In this document: positions 7,819 to 15,639 of the stretch, piece after piece
Numbering within the stretch: position 1 is the stretch's first letter
Layout of the letters: every line of letters begins with the position of its first letter
Assembly: GCA_050250795.1 (NCBI GenBank)
Contig: JBFWNZ010000018.1
Span: 1 to 22,257 of the forward strand
Source: JBFWNZ01 sp050250795
GTDB taxonomy: Bacteria > Pseudomonadota > Alphaproteobacteria > UBA8366
Length of the DNA: 22,257 bases
Direction: 5' to 3'
Position numbers and translations under genes: made by a program
The notes under the pieces: model-generated
Databases searched by the model: none
The model's input: the letters and a program-made list of their open reading frames with translations, nothing else
Told to the model about the DNA's origin: nothing

Positions 7819-8595
7819 TCAGCGGTGCTTGAAGTTCGGCGAGCGCTTTTCGATGAAGGCGCTCATCCCCTCCTTCTGATCCTCGGTCGCGAAGATCGAG
7901 TGGAAGAGCCGGCGTTCGTAGCGCACGCCCTCGGACAGCGTGGTCTCATAGGCGCGGTTCACCGATTCCTTGCACAGCATGACCACCGGCATGGACATCT
8001 GGGCGATCCGCTCGGCCGTCTTGATGGCCTCTTCCAGCAGATCGCCGACCGGCACGACACGGCTGACCAGCCCGCCGCGCTCGGCCTCTTCCGCATCCAT
8101 CATGCGGCCCGTCAGGCACATTTCCATCGCCTTCGACTTGCCGACGACTCGGGTCAGGCGCTGCGTGCCGCCGGCGCCAGGGATTTCGCCGATGGTGATT
8201 TCCGGCTGGCCGAACTTCGCGTTGTCGGCCGCGATGATGAAGTCGCACATCATCGCCACCTCGCAGCCGCCGCCCAGCGCATATCCCGCGACCGCCGCGA
8301 TCACCGGCTTGCGGCAGGTGGTGATCCGCTCCCAGCCGTCGGTGATGAAGTTCTCGAGATACACGTCCATGTAGGTCTTGCTGGCCATCTCCTTGATGTC
8401 CGCGCCGGCGCAGAAGGCCTTTTCCGAGCCGGTGATGACGATGGAGCGGATATCGGCGTCGGCCTCGAAAGCATCGAGCGCCTGGCCCATTTCGCGCACC
8501 AGGGCCGCGCAGAGCGCGTTCATCGCCTTGGGGCGGTTCAGCGTGATCAGCCCGACGGGGCCGCGTGTATCGACGATAATGTTCTCGTAGGACAT
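7819..8595 (-). CDS. Enoyl-CoA hydratase (crotonase family)
   Basis: The enzyme hydrates trans-2-enoyl-CoA to 3-hydroxyacyl-CoA in fatty acid beta-oxidation or related acyl-CoA catabolism. The 258-residue length equals that of short-chain crotonases. The oxyanion-hole segment AFCAGADIKEM (60-70) and both catalytic glutamates are present: Glu112 in GGGCEVAMMCD and Glu132 in FGQPEITIGEIPGAGGTQRL. It ends in PNFKHR as in close relatives. The ATG at 8595 begins MSYENIIVDT; an earlier TTG in frame is rejected because the extension has no family likeness. An AGGGGAG lies 10 nt upstream of the start. The gene sits between a small secreted protein and rpsT, a synteny conserved in alphaproteobacteria without an obvious functional link. 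Confidence 0.95.
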   Translation of the reverse strand: MSYENIIVDTRGPVGLITLNRPKAMNALCAALVREMGQALDAFEADADIRSIVITGSEKAFCAGADIKEMASKTYMDVYLENFITDGWERITTCRKPVIAAVAGYALGGGCEVAMMCDFIIAADNAKFGQPEITIGEIPGAGGTQRLTRVVGKSKAMEMCLTGRMMDAEEAERGGLVSRVVPVGDLLEEAIKTAERIAQMSMPVVMLCKESVNRAYETTLSEGVRYERRLFHSIFATEDQKEGMSAFIEKRSPNFKHR

Positions 8596-8673
8596 CTTTC
8601 TGTGGCTCCCCTGTGCCAAGAGGCCCGGGTCTGTGCCCGACGCCTCGAAATCCGGCCGATGGCCGTGGCGATC

Positions 8674-9045
8674 CTATCGATTCGTGGTTTCCGCTTGCCC
8701 GGGGGACAGGCGGAACCGGACCGTGAGGTCGCCGTCCCGTCCCAGGAAGTCGATATTCAGCGTTTCTCCCTCGCGGCCGAAGCTGGCCTTTCCGGTTGGA
8801 CGCCACCCCAATTGCGGCAGCGTCGTCCGGTAGAATGCCAGGACCGTTTCGCGGTTGACCGCGCCAACGGCGTAGCCTTCGGCGATTCGCCCGCCCGGCG
8901 AATCGAACACCATTCCCCCTTCATCGACGGCTTTCAGGCCGTCCATGAGCGGCACGTCCCCCACTTCAGGGAGGAACTCCTGTGCAGCCGCCGCGGCGCC
9001 TGCGAGCAGGGCCAGGGTGGCGACGGTGGCGATCAGGCGTCGCAT
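8674..9045 (-). CDS. Small secreted protein of unknown function
   Basis: I do not recognise this family. The 123-residue product starts with a clear Sec signal peptide: Arg-Arg, a hydrophobic stretch LIATVATLALLAG, and an Ala-X-Ala-type site near residues 20-22. The mature part of about 100 residues is acidic in its first half, contains FDSPGGRIAEGYAVG and FYRTTLPQLGWRPT, and has no cysteine. The phrase FYRTTLPQLGW resembles small periplasmic domains in which a helix precedes a beta sheet, but that is only an impression. It lies 67 nt after mutM and 78 nt before the enoyl-CoA hydratase on the same strand, so cotranscription is plausible. A coding assignment is supported by the signal peptide and the clean fit between neighbours. 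Confidence 0.75.
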   Translation of the reverse strand: MRRLIATVATLALLAGAAAAAQEFLPEVGDVPLMDGLKAVDEGGMVFDSPGGRIAEGYAVGAVNRETVLAFYRTTLPQLGWRPTGKASFGREGETLNIDFLGRDGDLTVRFRLSPGQAETTNR

Positions 9046-9065
9046 GACGCCGCCGATTTACGCAA

Positions 9066-9136
9066 TCTCTGCTGCATTGCGCAATAGCCGTCGCCGAACA
9101 GGGGCGTTGCCGTCATCGCTGATGCCTTGCGCAATA
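9066..9136. repeat. Direct repeat: degenerate copy of the mutM 3' end just past its stop
   Basis: Positions 9116-9136, the last codons of mutM, match 9066-9086 at 18 of 21 positions with an offset of exactly 50 bp. Both copies contain TTGCGCAATA. Read in the matching phase on the minus strand, the second copy would encode YCAMQQR against YCARHQR in mutM. This looks like a small local duplication; chance similarity is not excluded. Confidence 0.4.
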
Positions 9137-9979
9137 GAAGGTGGAGCGCCCCGACTGCACGATGCGCCGGATGGGTGTGCCGCATCCGGGCTCGGGGCAG
9201 GGCTCGCCCTCGCGTCCGTAGACGCGCCAGGAATGCTGGAAGTAGCCGAGTTCGCCATCGGCCTGCCGGTAGTCGCGCAGGCTCGATCCGCCGGCGGCGA
9301 TGGCGCGGGCCAGCACGTCCTTGATCCGTCCGGCGAGCCTGTCCGCGCGTTGGCGGCCGACCGTCGCGGCCAGCCGCCGCGGCGAGATTCCGGCCTCGAA
9401 CAAGGCTTCGCAGGCATAGATGTTGCCGATTCCCGCCACCAGATGCTGGTCCAGCAGCGCCGCCTTGATCGCGGTCCGCCGGCCCGCCAGGGCGGCGGCC
9501 AGATAGGCGCCGTCGAAGGCGTCGGACAGCGGCTCGGGGCCGAGTTCCGCGAGGCGCGGATGCGTGTCCAGCGCCTCTGCCGCGATCAGGTCCATGAAAC
9601 CGAACCGGCGCGGATCGTTGAAGGTCACGCGCAGCCCGTCCTCCATCGTCACCAGGACGTGGTCGTGCCGGTCGATCAGCGCCCATCCGCTGTTGTGCCC
9701 GGCCTGGCCGCTGCTGGCGCTGCCGCCCGGCGCAAAGGTGAAGCGGCCGGACATGCCCAGATGCACCATCCAGGTCGCGCCGTCGTCGAGGCCGATGAGC
9801 ACGTATTTCGCGCGCCGGCCGACGGTCTCGACCCGGCGGCCGCTGAGCCGGGCGGCGAAATCCGGCGGCAAGGGAAACCGCAGGTCGGGCCGGCGCAACT
9901 CCACCTCCCGGATGCGGCGCCCGGCGAGCATCGGCTCCAGGCCGCGGCGGACGGTTTCCACCTCGGGCAGTTCGGGCAT
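9113..9979 (-). CDS. mutM: Formamidopyrimidine-DNA glycosylase (Fpg/MutM)
   Basis: This bifunctional glycosylase/AP lyase excises 8-oxoguanine and formamidopyrimidines. The 288-residue protein begins MPELPEVETVRRGL, in which Pro2 is the Schiff-base nucleophile and Glu3 the acid catalyst. Lys58 (RRAKY) corresponds to the conserved catalytic-site lysine, and HLGMSGRF follows. The C-terminal zinc finger is unusual: Cys-X4-Cys (EPCPEPGCGTP) and Cys-X2-His (FYCARHQR), where the textbook form has Cys-X2-Cys twice. The ATG at 9979 is fixed by the invariant MPELPE start; in-frame upstream sequence is not part of the protein. It is divergent from ubiE across 94 nt, in which I see no strong promoter. 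Confidence 0.97.
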   Translation of the reverse strand: MPELPEVETVRRGLEPMLAGRRIREVELRRPDLRFPLPPDFAARLSGRRVETVGRRAKYVLIGLDDGATWMVHLGMSGRFTFAPGGSASSGQAGHNSGWALIDRHDHVLVTMEDGLRVTFNDPRRFGFMDLIAAEALDTHPRLAELGPEPLSDAFDGAYLAAALAGRRTAIKAALLDQHLVAGIGNIYACEALFEAGISPRRLAATVGRQRADRLAGRIKDVLARAIAAGGSSLRDYRQADGELGYFQHSWRVYGREGEPCPEPGCGTPIRRIVQSGRSTFYCARHQR

Positions 9980-10073
9980 GACGGCGCCTTGCGGTTGATC
10001 GGCGCCTACGCTGCCCGATTCGCCCTGTCGCCGCCAATGGAAAAGACCGCCCGCTTCGGGTATCGTCGCCGCG

Positions 10074-10829
10074 ATGCAGCAGACCTCCGACAGCGGCGAG
10101 ACCACGCATTTCGGCTATCGCGATGTGGACGCGACGGCGAAGGCCGGGCTCGTGCGCGGCGTGTTCGACTCGGTCGCGGCGCGTTACGACCTGATGAACG
10201 ACCTGATGTCGCTGGGCACGCACCGGCTGTGGAAGGCGGCGCTGATCGACTGGCTGCGGCCGCGCGCTGGGATGCATCTGCTGGATGTCGCCGGCGGGAC
10301 CGGCGACATCGCGGAACGCTTCGTCGCGGCAGGGGGCGGGCGCGTCACCGTCTGCGACATCAACGCCAGCATGGTCGCCGTGGGGCGGGACCGCGCCATC
10401 GACCGCGGCCGGCTGACCGGTATCGACTGGGCGGTCGGCGATGCCGAGGCCCTGCCGCTGCCCGACGCGTCGGTGGATGCCTACACCATCGCCTTCGGCT
10501 TGCGGAACGTGACCCATATCGACCTTGCCCTGGCCGAGGCGCGCCGCGTGCTGAAGCCGGGCGGCCGCTTCCTGTGCCTGGAGTTCAGCCATGTCGCCGT
10601 GCCCGGGCTGGCGGCGGTCTACGACCGCTATTCCTTCTCGGTCCTGCCGCGGCTGGGCGCCATGGTGGCCGGGGACCGCGACGCCTATCTCTATCTTGCC
10701 GAGAGCATCCGGCGGTTTCCCGACCAGGAGACGCTGGTGGGAGCCATGAAGGCGGCCGGGCTGGCGCAGGCCCGCTACCGCAATCTGAGCGGGGGCATCG
10801 TCGCCATGCACTCGGCCTGGCGCATCTGA
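10074..10829 (+). CDS. ubiE: Ubiquinone/menaquinone C-methyltransferase UbiE
   Basis: UbiE is the SAM-dependent C-methyltransferase of ubiquinone synthesis (and of menaquinone where present). The 251-residue product has the family signature YDLMNDLMSLGTHRLWK (38-54), SAM motif I LLDVAGGTGD (69-78), a second acidic residue at CDINASM (94-100), GLRNVTH (142-148) and RVLKPGG (158-164). The ATG at 10074 is used; there is no clear ribosome site upstream and a -10-like TATCGT ends only 7 nt before the start, so a nearly leaderless message is possible. ubiB follows 8 nt after the stop, and the two form a ubiquinone operon. Confidence 0.97.
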   Translation: MQQTSDSGETTHFGYRDVDATAKAGLVRGVFDSVAARYDLMNDLMSLGTHRLWKAALIDWLRPRAGMHLLDVAGGTGDIAERFVAAGGGRVTVCDINASMVAVGRDRAIDRGRLTGIDWAVGDAEALPLPDASVDAYTIAFGLRNVTHIDLALAEARRVLKPGGRFLCLEFSHVAVPGLAAVYDRYSFSVLPRLGAMVAGDRDAYLYLAESIRRFPDQETLVGAMKAAGLAQARYRNLSGGIVAMHSAWRI

Positions 10830-10837
10830 ACGGCCGC

Positions 10838-12427
10838 ATGTTCTCCGATCTCCGCAGCGCCGCGCGGTTCCTGCGCATCGGCCGGGTTCTGGCGCGGCAC
10901 GACGCCTTGTTCCCGCTGGCGTTGCTGGGCATTCCGCGGCCGTTGCTGGTGCTCGCGGGGCTCGGCGTGCCGGGCCGCCGCGACCTGCGCGCGCGCCGGC
11001 CCGGCGAGCGCCTGTCCCTCGCGCTTCAGGCGCTGGGGCCCAGCTTCATCAAGCTGGGCCAGTCGCTGGCGGTGCGCGACGATCTGCTGGGCGAGGCGGT
11101 GGCCGCCGATCTCGCCAGCCTTCAGGATGCGCTGCCGCCCTTTCCGACGGCGCAGGCCCGTGCGGTGATCGCCGCGGAACTGGGGGCGCCGCTGGACACG
11201 CTCTATCGCAGCTTCGACGACGTGCCGGTGGCGGCGGCCTCGATCGCCCAGGTGCATTTCGCCGTGACGGCGGAGGGCGCGCCGGTGGCGGTCAAGGTGC
11301 TGCGCCCCGGCATCCAGGCGCGATTTGCGGAAGACCTGGCCATGTTCCGGTGGCTGGCGCGGCTGATCGCGCGGCATCGTCCCGGCCTGGAGCGCTTGCG
11401 CGCCGTCGAGGTCGTCGAGACCTTCGCCGAGACCGTGGCGCTGGAGATGGACCTGCGGATGGAGGCGGCGGCGGCCTCCGAGCTTGCGGAGAATTTCCGC
11501 GACGATCCCGATTTTCAGGTGCCGGCGGTGGACTGGCAGCGGACCGGCGCAAGGGTGCTGACCTTGCAGCGCGTCCGCGGCATCCGGATCGACGATGTCG
11601 AACGGCTTGCCGCGGCGGGATTCGATTCGCGCGATGTGCTGGCCCGCTCCGCCGCGGTTTTCTTCAACCAGGTGTTCCGGGACGGCTTCTTTCACGCCGA
11701 CATGCATCCCGGGAACATGTTCGTGTCCGATCCGGACGGGGACGCGGCCGAGGGCGAGATTCCGCGCGGAACGCTGGTGCCGGTGGATTTCGGCATCATG
11801 GGCCGGCTGGACCGGCCGACCCGGAACTTTCTGGCCGACATGCTGATCGCCTTTCTGGACCGCGACTATCGCCGGGTCGCGGAAATCCATTTCGACGCGG
11901 GCTATGTCCCGCCGAACCAGTCCATCGACCTGTTCGCGCAGGCCTGCCGCGCCATCGCCGAGCCGATCCTGGACCGGCCGATGCACGAGATTTCCGTCGC
12001 CCGCCTGCTGGGCCAGCTGTTTACCGTGACGGCGGCCTTTCGCATGCCGACCCAGCCCCAGCTTCTGCTGCTGCAAAAGACGATGCTGGTGGCCGAAGGC
12101 GTCGGGCGACGCCTGGACCCGACGACGAATATGTGGCTGCTCGCGCGGCCTTTGGTCGAGGCATGGATGCGCCAGCATCGCGGGCCGGAGGCGCGGATCG
12201 CCGACGCGGCCGGCGATTGGATCGGGCGCCTGGAGCGGCTTCCCGCCCTGCTGGACCGGGCGGCGGCGATGGAGGCCGCCTTCACGCCGCAGGGATTGCG
12301 GCTGCACCCCGAGACGGCGGCGGCCCTGCGCGACGGCAGCGCGGAGAGCGGCGCCGGCGGCCGCTGGGGCTGGCTGGTCGCGGGACTGGGGCTGGGCCTT
12401 GCGCTCGGGCTGCTGTTCGGCCTGTGA
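10838..12427 (+). CDS. ubiB: Ubiquinone biosynthesis atypical kinase UbiB
   Basis: UbiB (ADCK/COQ8 family) is a protein-kinase-like ATPase needed for the aerobic steps of ubiquinone synthesis, probably in organising or extracting lipid intermediates at the membrane. The 529-residue protein has the KxGQ motif at FIKLGQSLAVRDDLL (KLGQ 72-75), the Ala-rich nucleotide loop AAASIAQVH (132-140), Lys153 in VAVKVLRPG, the catalytic-loop HADMHPGN (286-293) and the metal-binding VDFG (316-319). A hydrophobic Gly/Leu-rich helix closes the C-terminus (about 510-529), as expected for a membrane anchor. The ATG at 10838 lies 8 nt after ubiE, with no strong ribosome site. Confidence 0.97.
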   Translation: MFSDLRSAARFLRIGRVLARHDALFPLALLGIPRPLLVLAGLGVPGRRDLRARRPGERLSLALQALGPSFIKLGQSLAVRDDLLGEAVAADLASLQDALPPFPTAQARAVIAAELGAPLDTLYRSFDDVPVAAASIAQVHFAVTAEGAPVAVKVLRPGIQARFAEDLAMFRWLARLIARHRPGLERLRAVEVVETFAETVALEMDLRMEAAAASELAENFRDDPDFQVPAVDWQRTGARVLTLQRVRGIRIDDVERLAAAGFDSRDVLARSAAVFFNQVFRDGFFHADMHPGNMFVSDPDGDAAEGEIPRGTLVPVDFGIMGRLDRPTRNFLADMLIAFLDRDYRRVAEIHFDAGYVPPNQSIDLFAQACRAIAEPILDRPMHEISVARLLGQLFTVTAAFRMPTQPQLLLLQKTMLVAEGVGRRLDPTTNMWLLARPLVEAWMRQHRGPEARIADAAGDWIGRLERLPALLDRAAAMEAAFTPQGLRLHPETAAALRDGSAESGAGGRWGWLVAGLGLGLALGLLFGL

Positions 12428-12435
12428 CGGCAGGA

Positions 12436-12463
12436 TTGCCAGGACGGCGTCCGGCCTGTTAAT
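12436..12463 (+). promoter_or_regulatory. Weak promoter candidate upstream of coaBC
   Basis: TTGCCA and GTTAAT are separated by 16 bp in the 70-nt gap after ubiB. A GGACG-g-CGTCC palindrome lies in the spacer. Each hexamer matches the consensus at only about four positions, so read-through from ubiE-ubiB remains equally likely. Confidence 0.3.
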
Positions 12464-12497
12464 TACGCCGCTCGGCTGTGAATAGCGGGGCCCGCCC

Positions 12498-13718
12498 GTG
12501 CCAGGAATGCGGCGTATCCTTCTGATCGTCAGCGGCGGCATCGCCGCCTATAAGACCCCGGACCTCGTCCGGCGGCTGCGCGAGCGCGGCTATGCGGTGC
12601 GCTGCGTCATGACGGATGCGGCGGCGCAGTTCGTGACGCCGCTCGCCCTCCAGGCGGTCAGCGAGGACAGGGTCTATCGCGCGCTGTTCGACCTGACCGA
12701 CGAATCCGAGATGGGCCATATCCAGCTGTCGCGCGATGCGGACCTGCTGCTGGTTGCCCCGGCCACCGCCAACCTTCTGGCCAAGATGGCGTCCGGCCTC
12801 GCCGACGACCTGGCGTCCACGGCGCTGCTGGCGACCGACAAGCCGGTGCTGGCGGTGCCGGCGATGAATGTCCGGATGTGGCTGCACCCGGCGACCCAGG
12901 CCAATGTCGCGACATTGGCCGCGCGCGGCGTCGCCTTTGCCGGCCCGGTCGACGGCGCCATGGCCTGCGGCGAGTTCGGCCCCGGCCGGATGAGCGAGGT
13001 GCCGGACATCGTCGCCGCGGTCGAGCGGTTCTTCGCCGCGCAGGACGCGCCGCGGCCGCTCGCCGGGCGGCGCGCCATCGTCACCAGCGGGCCGACCTGG
13101 GAAGCCATCGATCCGGTCCGCTATATCGCCAACCGCTCCTCGGGCAAGCAGGGCCATGCCATCGCCGTTGCCCTCGCCCGGCTGGGGGCGGAGACGGTGC
13201 TGGTCAGCGGTCCGACCGCGCTGGCCGATCCGCCGGGCCTGTCGGTGGTGCATGTGGAGTCGGCGCGCGAGATGCTGGCGGCCTGCGAGCATGCACTGCC
13301 GGCGGACATCGCCGTCTGCGCGGCCGCGGTCGCCGACTGGCGCGTCGCGGAGGAAGCGCCGCAGAAGCTGAAGAAGGCGGCGAACAAGGCGCCGCCGGCT
13401 CTGGCGCTGGCAGAGAATCCGGACATCCTGCGCCGCCTGTCGGAACCGGGCGGCAGCCGGCCCGCCCTGGTCGTCGGCTTCGCCGCGGAAACCGAGAAGG
13501 TGGTGGAGCATGCCCAGGCGAAACGGCTGCGCAAGGGGTGCGACTGGATTCTGGCGAACGATGTGGCGCCGGCCACCGGCACCTTCGGCGGCGACAGCAA
13601 TACGCTGCATCTGATCGCGGCCGGCGGGGTCGAGGATTGGCCGACCATGACCAAGGCCGAGGCGGCGGCCCGGCTTGCCGACCGCATCGCCGCGCATTTC
13701 ACGGGAGCGGGCGGATGA
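12498..13718 (+). CDS. coaBC: Bifunctional phosphopantothenoylcysteine decarboxylase/phosphopantothenate-cysteine ligase CoaBC
   Basis: CoaBC joins cysteine to 4'-phosphopantothenate (CoaB, C-terminal) and decarboxylates the product (CoaC, N-terminal, FMN-dependent) in coenzyme A synthesis. The 406-residue length is typical. The CoaC part has SGGIAAYK (12-19), the catalytic His74 in EMGHIQLS, PAMN (121-124) and the reducing Cys157 in MACGEFGPGRM. The CoaB part begins near residue 188 (LAGRRAIVTSGPTWEAID), with NRSSGKQG (212-219), AAVADWR (276-282) and the lysine-rich QKLKK (289-293). The GTG at 12498 is listed; the ATG at 12507 is three codons in and equally plausible, and neither has a good ribosome site. 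The stop overlaps the dut start (ATGA). Confidence 0.96.
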   Translation: MPGMRRILLIVSGGIAAYKTPDLVRRLRERGYAVRCVMTDAAAQFVTPLALQAVSEDRVYRALFDLTDESEMGHIQLSRDADLLLVAPATANLLAKMASGLADDLASTALLATDKPVLAVPAMNVRMWLHPATQANVATLAARGVAFAGPVDGAMACGEFGPGRMSEVPDIVAAVERFFAAQDAPRPLAGRRAIVTSGPTWEAIDPVRYIANRSSGKQGHAIAVALARLGAETVLVSGPTALADPPGLSVVHVESAREMLAACEHALPADIAVCAAAVADWRVAEEAPQKLKKAANKAPPALALAENPDILRRLSEPGGSRPALVVGFAAETEKVVEHAQAKRLRKGCDWILANDVAPATGTFGGDSNTLHLIAAGGVEDWPTMTKAEAAARLADRIAAHFTGAGG

Positions 13719-14176
13719 CGGTACGGGTCCAGGTGATGCGGCTGCCGCATGGCGCGGATCTGCCGCTGCCAGCCTATGCCACGGCGGACAGCGCCGGGAT
13801 GGATTTGCTGGCCGCGGTCGAGGCGACGCTGACCCTGGCGCCGGGCGCGCGGGCTCTGGTGCCGACGGGCCTCGCCATCGCCCTGCCGCCGGGCTATGAG
13901 GCCCAGGTGCGGCCGCGCTCCGGGCTGGCGCTGAAGCAGGGGCTGACCGTGCTGAACGCGCCGGGCACGGTGGACGCGGATTATCGCGGCGAGGTCGGCG
14001 TGATCCTGATCAATCTGGGCCAGGCGCCGGTCGCCATCGAGCGCGGCATGCGCATTGCCCAGATGGTGCTCGCGCCGGTCTCGCGGCTGGCCTGGGAGGC
14101 GGTGCCGGCCCTATCCGAGACGGATCGCGGCGCCGGCGGATTCGGCTCCACGGGCACCGGCAAGGCCGGCGCTTAA
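13715..14176 (+). CDS. dut: dUTP diphosphatase (dUTPase)
   Basis: This enzyme hydrolyses dUTP to dUMP, keeping uracil out of DNA and feeding dTMP synthesis. The 153-residue protein shows all five motifs of the trimeric dUTPase: SAGMDL, PRSGLA, NAPGTVDADYRGEV (uracil-binding and catalytic Asp region), GMRIAQMV and the C-terminal arm RGAGGFGSTG. The start overlaps the coaBC stop by 4 nt, so translation is probably coupled. The coaBC-dut pairing is widespread in bacteria. Confidence 0.98.
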   Translation: MTVRVQVMRLPHGADLPLPAYATADSAGMDLLAAVEATLTLAPGARALVPTGLAIALPPGYEAQVRPRSGLALKQGLTVLNAPGTVDADYRGEVGVILINLGQAPVAIERGMRIAQMVLAPVSRLAWEAVPALSETDRGAGGFGSTGTGKAGA

Positions 14177-14191
14177 GAAGGGAACGGGCTC

Positions 14192-14647
14192 TTGCTGCGT
14201 CTCACCAAGAAACTGATGTTCGCCATCGAGGCGGTGGTCGACATCGCCTACAACGCGGCCGATCTGCCGGTGCAGAGCGGCGACGTGGCCGAGCGCCAGG
14301 GCATTCCGCGCCGCTATCTGGAGCAGGTGCTTCAGCATCTCGTGCGTGTCGGCATCCTGAAGGGCCAGCGCGGCCCGCGCGGCGGCTATCGCCTCGCGCG
14401 CGAACGACGGCGCATCACCCTGGGCGAGATCGTGCGGGTGGTCGGCGAGATCGAGGGCACGACCGATCCGCTGGAAGCGCCGGCCGGGTCGGAGCTGGGC
14501 AAGCAGGTGCTGCGCCCGATCTGGGTCGACCTGCAGGAAGAGACGCTGAAGCGGCTGGACGCCATCACCATCGACGATGTGTGCAGCCGGGCGCGCGAAC
14601 TTGGGATCGACAGCCGCGCGGCGGCGCAGTTCGACTTTATGATCTGA
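14192..14647 (+). CDS. Rrf2-family transcriptional regulator without the Fe-S cysteine cluster (CymR-like)
   Basis: This is a 151-residue winged-helix regulator. The N-terminal helix LRLTKKLMFAIEAVVDIA, the helix-turn-helix RQGIPRRYLEQVLQHLVRVG (residues 35-54) and the wing GQRGPRGGYRLAR are standard for Rrf2. IscR and NsrR carry three closely spaced cysteines after residue 90; here the region reads TTDPLEAPAGSELGKQ with none, and the only cysteine is Cys131 near the end. It is therefore unlikely to hold a conventional cluster. CymR of Bacillus, which lacks the cluster and works with CysK, is the nearest described analogue, and cysK is the next gene. The start is a TTG at 14192, 15 nt after dut; the first ATG would delete part of helix 1. 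Confidence 0.9.
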   Translation: MLRLTKKLMFAIEAVVDIAYNAADLPVQSGDVAERQGIPRRYLEQVLQHLVRVGILKGQRGPRGGYRLARERRRITLGEIVRVVGEIEGTTDPLEAPAGSELGKQVLRPIWVDLQEETLKRLDAITIDDVCSRARELGIDSRAAAQFDFMI

Positions 14648-14674
14648 GTGCAGGGACGGAGACCGAAGGCAACC

Positions 14675-15637
14675 ATGGCGGAGAACGAGGCCAGCTTCCG
14701 CGGCCGCATCTATAACGACATCGCCGAGACGATGGGCGCGACGCCGCTGGTGCGGCTGTCGCGGCTGGCGGCGGCCGAGAAGGTCCAGGCCGAAATCCTG
14801 GCGAAGCTGGAATTCTTCAACCCCATCGCCTCGGTCAAGGACCGGATCGGCGTGGCGATGATCGAGGCGCTGGAGGCGTCGGGCCGGATCACGCCGGGCA
14901 AGACGGTGCTGGTCGAGCCGACCTCCGGCAACACCGGCATCGCACTGGCTTTCGTGGCCGCGGCGCGGGGCTATCGCCTGATCCTGACCATGCCCGAATC
15001 GATGTCGGTGGAGCGGCGGCGCATGCTCAAGCTGCTGGGCGCGGAGCTGGAGCTGACGCCGCCGGAGAAGGGCATCCGCGGGTCCATCGAGCGGGCGCAG
15101 CAGCTCGTCGACTCGATCCCCGATGCGCTGATGCCGCAGCAGTTCGAGAATCCCGCCAATCCGGATATCCATCGCCGCACCACGGCGGAAGAGATTTGGG
15201 CCGATGCGGGCGGACAGGTCGATGCCCTGGTCGCGGGCGTTGGTACCGGGGGAACCATCACCGGCTGCGGCGAGGTGCTGAAGCAGCACAACCCCGCCTG
15301 CCGCGTGATCGCGGTGGAGCCCGAGGACAGCGCCGTGCTGTCGGGCCAGGAGCCGGGCCGGCATCAGATCCAGGGCATCGGCGCGGGCTTCGTACCGCCG
15401 GTGCTCAACCGCGATGTGATCGACGAGGTGGTGCCGATCGCCAACGCCACCGCCTTCGACATGGCGCGCCGGGTGGCCCGGACCGAGGGCATCCCGGTCG
15501 GCATCTCGTCGGGTGCGGCGATCGCCGCCGCGGTCGAGGTGGGGCAGCGGCCCGAGATGGCGGGCAAGCGCATGGTCGTGATCGTGCCGTCCTTCGCCGA
15601 GCGCTATCTGTCCACGCCGCTGTTCGAGGGTCTTTGA
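14675..15637 (+). CDS. cysK: Cysteine synthase A (O-acetylserine sulfhydrylase)
   Basis: This PLP enzyme makes cysteine from O-acetylserine and sulfide in the cytoplasm. The 320-residue product has the PLP lysine Lys55 in NPIASVKDRIG, the substrate loop TSGNTG (83-88), the phosphate-binding GVGTGGTITG, and SSGAA near the C-terminus, ending ERYLSTPLFEGL. The ATG at 14675 has GAAGG 5 nt upstream; an in-frame upstream extension is rejected. It follows the Rrf2 regulator by 27 nt and precedes the E1-like gene by 2 nt. CysK rather than CysM is favoured by length and sequence. Regulation by the neighbouring Rrf2 protein, possibly through a CysK complex, is inference. Confidence 0.96.
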   Translation: MAENEASFRGRIYNDIAETMGATPLVRLSRLAAAEKVQAEILAKLEFFNPIASVKDRIGVAMIEALEASGRITPGKTVLVEPTSGNTGIALAFVAAARGYRLILTMPESMSVERRRMLKLLGAELELTPPEKGIRGSIERAQQLVDSIPDALMPQQFENPANPDIHRRTTAEEIWADAGGQVDALVAGVGTGGTITGCGEVLKQHNPACRVIAVEPEDSAVLSGQEPGRHQIQGIGAGFVPPVLNRDVIDEVVPIANATAFDMARRVARTEGIPVGISSGAAIAAAVEVGQRPEMAGKRMVVIVPSFAERYLSTPLFEGL

Positions 15638-15639
15638 CG

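Noticed and set aside
8945..10837. Open frame running in phase upstream of ubiB for some 630 codons
   Set aside because: It runs antisense through mutM and out of frame through ubiE, both clearly coding; the composition is that of a GC-rich shadow frame. UbiB starts at 10838.
10775..13697. Two long minus-strand open frames (10775-12541 and 12459-13697)
   Set aside because: They are antisense to ubiB and coaBC with low-complexity Arg/His/Gln-rich translations.
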